In this document: positions 63,369-64,000 of the stretch, one piece after another
Layout: every line of letters starts with the position of its first letter
Position numbering within the stretch: the stretch's first letter is position 1
Origin: Gammaproteobacteria bacterium
GTDB taxonomy: Bacteria; Pseudomonadota; Gammaproteobacteria; Pseudomonadales; Pseudohongiellaceae
Length of the DNA stretch: 64,000 bases
NCBI GenBank assembly: GCA_029245395.1
Contig: JAQWPL010000029.1
Location: 248,001 to 312,000, forward strand
Direction: 5' to 3'
The notes under the pieces: model-generated
Databases searched by the model: none
What the model was told of the DNA's origin: nothing
The model's input: only the letters and a program-made list of their open reading frames with translations
Position numbers and translations under genes: made by a program

Positions 63369-63386
63369 TCCGTTACCGTGGAATAA
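63369..63386 (+). repeat. Second, diverged copy of the glmS 3' end
   Basis: TCC GTT ACC GTG GAA TAA encodes SVTVE and stop, 14 of 18 bases identical to the real glmS end, with every difference at a third codon position. It is not attached to a longer glmS reading frame: upstream codons read IGSPY instead of NLAK. It marks the right boundary of the AT-rich segment. Confidence 0.65.
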
Positions 63387-63427
63387 TTTAAATAGTTTCT
63401 GCAGGGGTTTTAAATAGCTTGTTTAGT

Positions 63428-64000
63428 TTAGCGTTTGCTTGAACGCAAGGTTTTTAAACTCTTGTTCAGCCGTTTCAAATGATCTTGCAGATTACTGCCT
63501 CGTAATTGAGCAACCCCCATCGCTAATACATCGATAATAACCAGATGCGCTATGCGTGAGGAGACTGGCGTAAGTCTGTGTTGATTTTCTTCAACATTAA
63601 TATGGATCGGAATATCACACAATTCAGATACCGGGGTTTGGTCCGGTACCAGGCCTATCACAGTAGCGTTAGCCTCCCGTGCCAGTTTGAGACTCTGGAT
63701 AAGCGCCGTTGAACGGCCAGATTGCGAAATCGCCACAACAACATCTTTGGCATTTAAAGAAATTGCCGACATGTGCTGGATATGTGGATCCGTGTAGGCC
63801 GCTGAGGTGACCTGCAGGCGAAAAAACTTGTGCTGGGCGTCAATGGCCACTGAACCTGAGGCGCCAAAGCCGTAAAATTCGACTCTTTGCGCTTCTGCAA
63901 GGGCGGCAATCGCAGATTCCAGAGCGACAATATCCAGCTCTTCCCTGACCGCCAGAAGTGAGCCTATAGTTGAATCGAAAACCTTTGTGGTGACATCGGC
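63428..64000 (-). CDS. MurR/RpiR-family regulator, HexR-like, C-terminal part (runs off right edge)
   Basis: 190 residues of a minus-strand gene whose N-terminal helix-turn-helix part lies outside the window. What is seen is a SIS sugar-phosphate domain: VEFYGFGASGSVAIDAQHKFFRL, then VVVAISQSGRSTALIQSLKLA and SSRIAHLVIIDVLAMGVAQL. The GASGSVAxDAQHKFFR segment is especially like HexR, the regulator of glucose catabolism that senses 2-keto-3-deoxy-6-phosphogluconate. The nearby glmS is also hexose-phosphate related, but the gene faces it and lies beyond the AT-rich insert. Confidence 0.85.
   Translation of the reverse strand, partial: ADVTTKVFDSTIGSLLAVREELDIVALESAIAALAEAQRVEFYGFGASGSVAIDAQHKFFRLQVTSAAYTDPHIQHMSAISLNAKDVVVAISQSGRSTALIQSLKLAREANATVIGLVPDQTPVSELCDIPIHINVEENQHRLTPVSSRIAHLVIIDVLAMGVAQLRGSNLQDHLKRLNKSLKTLRSSKR

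Noticed and set aside
61958-63427. Complete Tn7-like transposon downstream of glmS
   Set aside because: No TnsA-E genes and no TGTGGGCGG-type ends are visible; only the insertion hotspot and a glmS-tail copy support mobility.

Overview
The window is a gammaproteobacterial chromosome segment around the replication origin. The evidence is gene order: polA/engB/cytochrome c4/dsbA, def-fmt-rsmB-trkA, glyQ-glyS, gyrB-recF-dnaN-dnaA | rpmH-rnpA-yidD-yidC-mnmE, mnmG-rsmG-parA-parB, and the full F-type ATP synthase operon followed by glmU and glmS. This arrangement resembles Pseudomonas and related marine lineages. I cannot name a genus from sequence alone. Genes mostly point away from the dnaA/rpmH gap, as expected either side of an origin.

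Layout. (1) 1-5.2 kb, minus: part of a type II secretion locus (GspL-like, GspM-like, GspE, GspF, and a lipoprotein-type GspD running off the left edge). (2) 5.5-10.8 kb: dsbA, diheme cytochrome c4, engB, a candidate small RNA, and polA. (3) 10.9-13.5 kb: divergent znuA / znuCB zinc uptake genes. (4) 13.5-16.5 kb, minus: SCO1, heme O synthase and heme A synthase behind what looks like a truncated coxB. (5) 16.7-22.2 kb: gamma-carbonic anhydrase, aroE, hemF, tsaC, dprA and a LysM protein. (6) 22.4-28.2 kb: def, fmt, rsmB, trkA, trkH. (7) 28.3-31.0 kb, minus: a lipopolysaccharide patch (heptosyltransferase, 2OG-Fe(II) oxygenase, LpxL-like acyltransferase). (8) 31.1-35.4 kb: glyQ, glyS, gmhB and a PlsC-like acyltransferase. 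(9) 35.4-46.2 kb: the origin-proximal block. (10) 46.2-61.9 kb: mnmG to glmS. (11) 62.0-63.4 kb: an AT-rich two-gene insert at the glmS 3' end, then a HexR/RpiR-type regulator cut by the right edge.

Most genes are housekeeping. The points most worth a second look are: a structured small RNA candidate between engB and polA (the place of Spot 42 in E. coli and ErsA in Pseudomonas), with a sigma-E/AlgU-like promoter and anti-Shine-Dalgarno loops; a DNA polymerase I whose proofreading site has lost three of its four acidic metal ligands; an AT-rich gene pair bracketed by the glmS stop region and a second, synonymously diverged copy of its last six codons; a coxB fragment suggesting deletion of a cytochrome c oxidase operon; two separate origin-like regions; and a near-perfect parS inside recF.

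I saw no tRNA, rRNA, CRISPR array or transposase gene. Nothing was computed: alignments and motif matches were made by eye.
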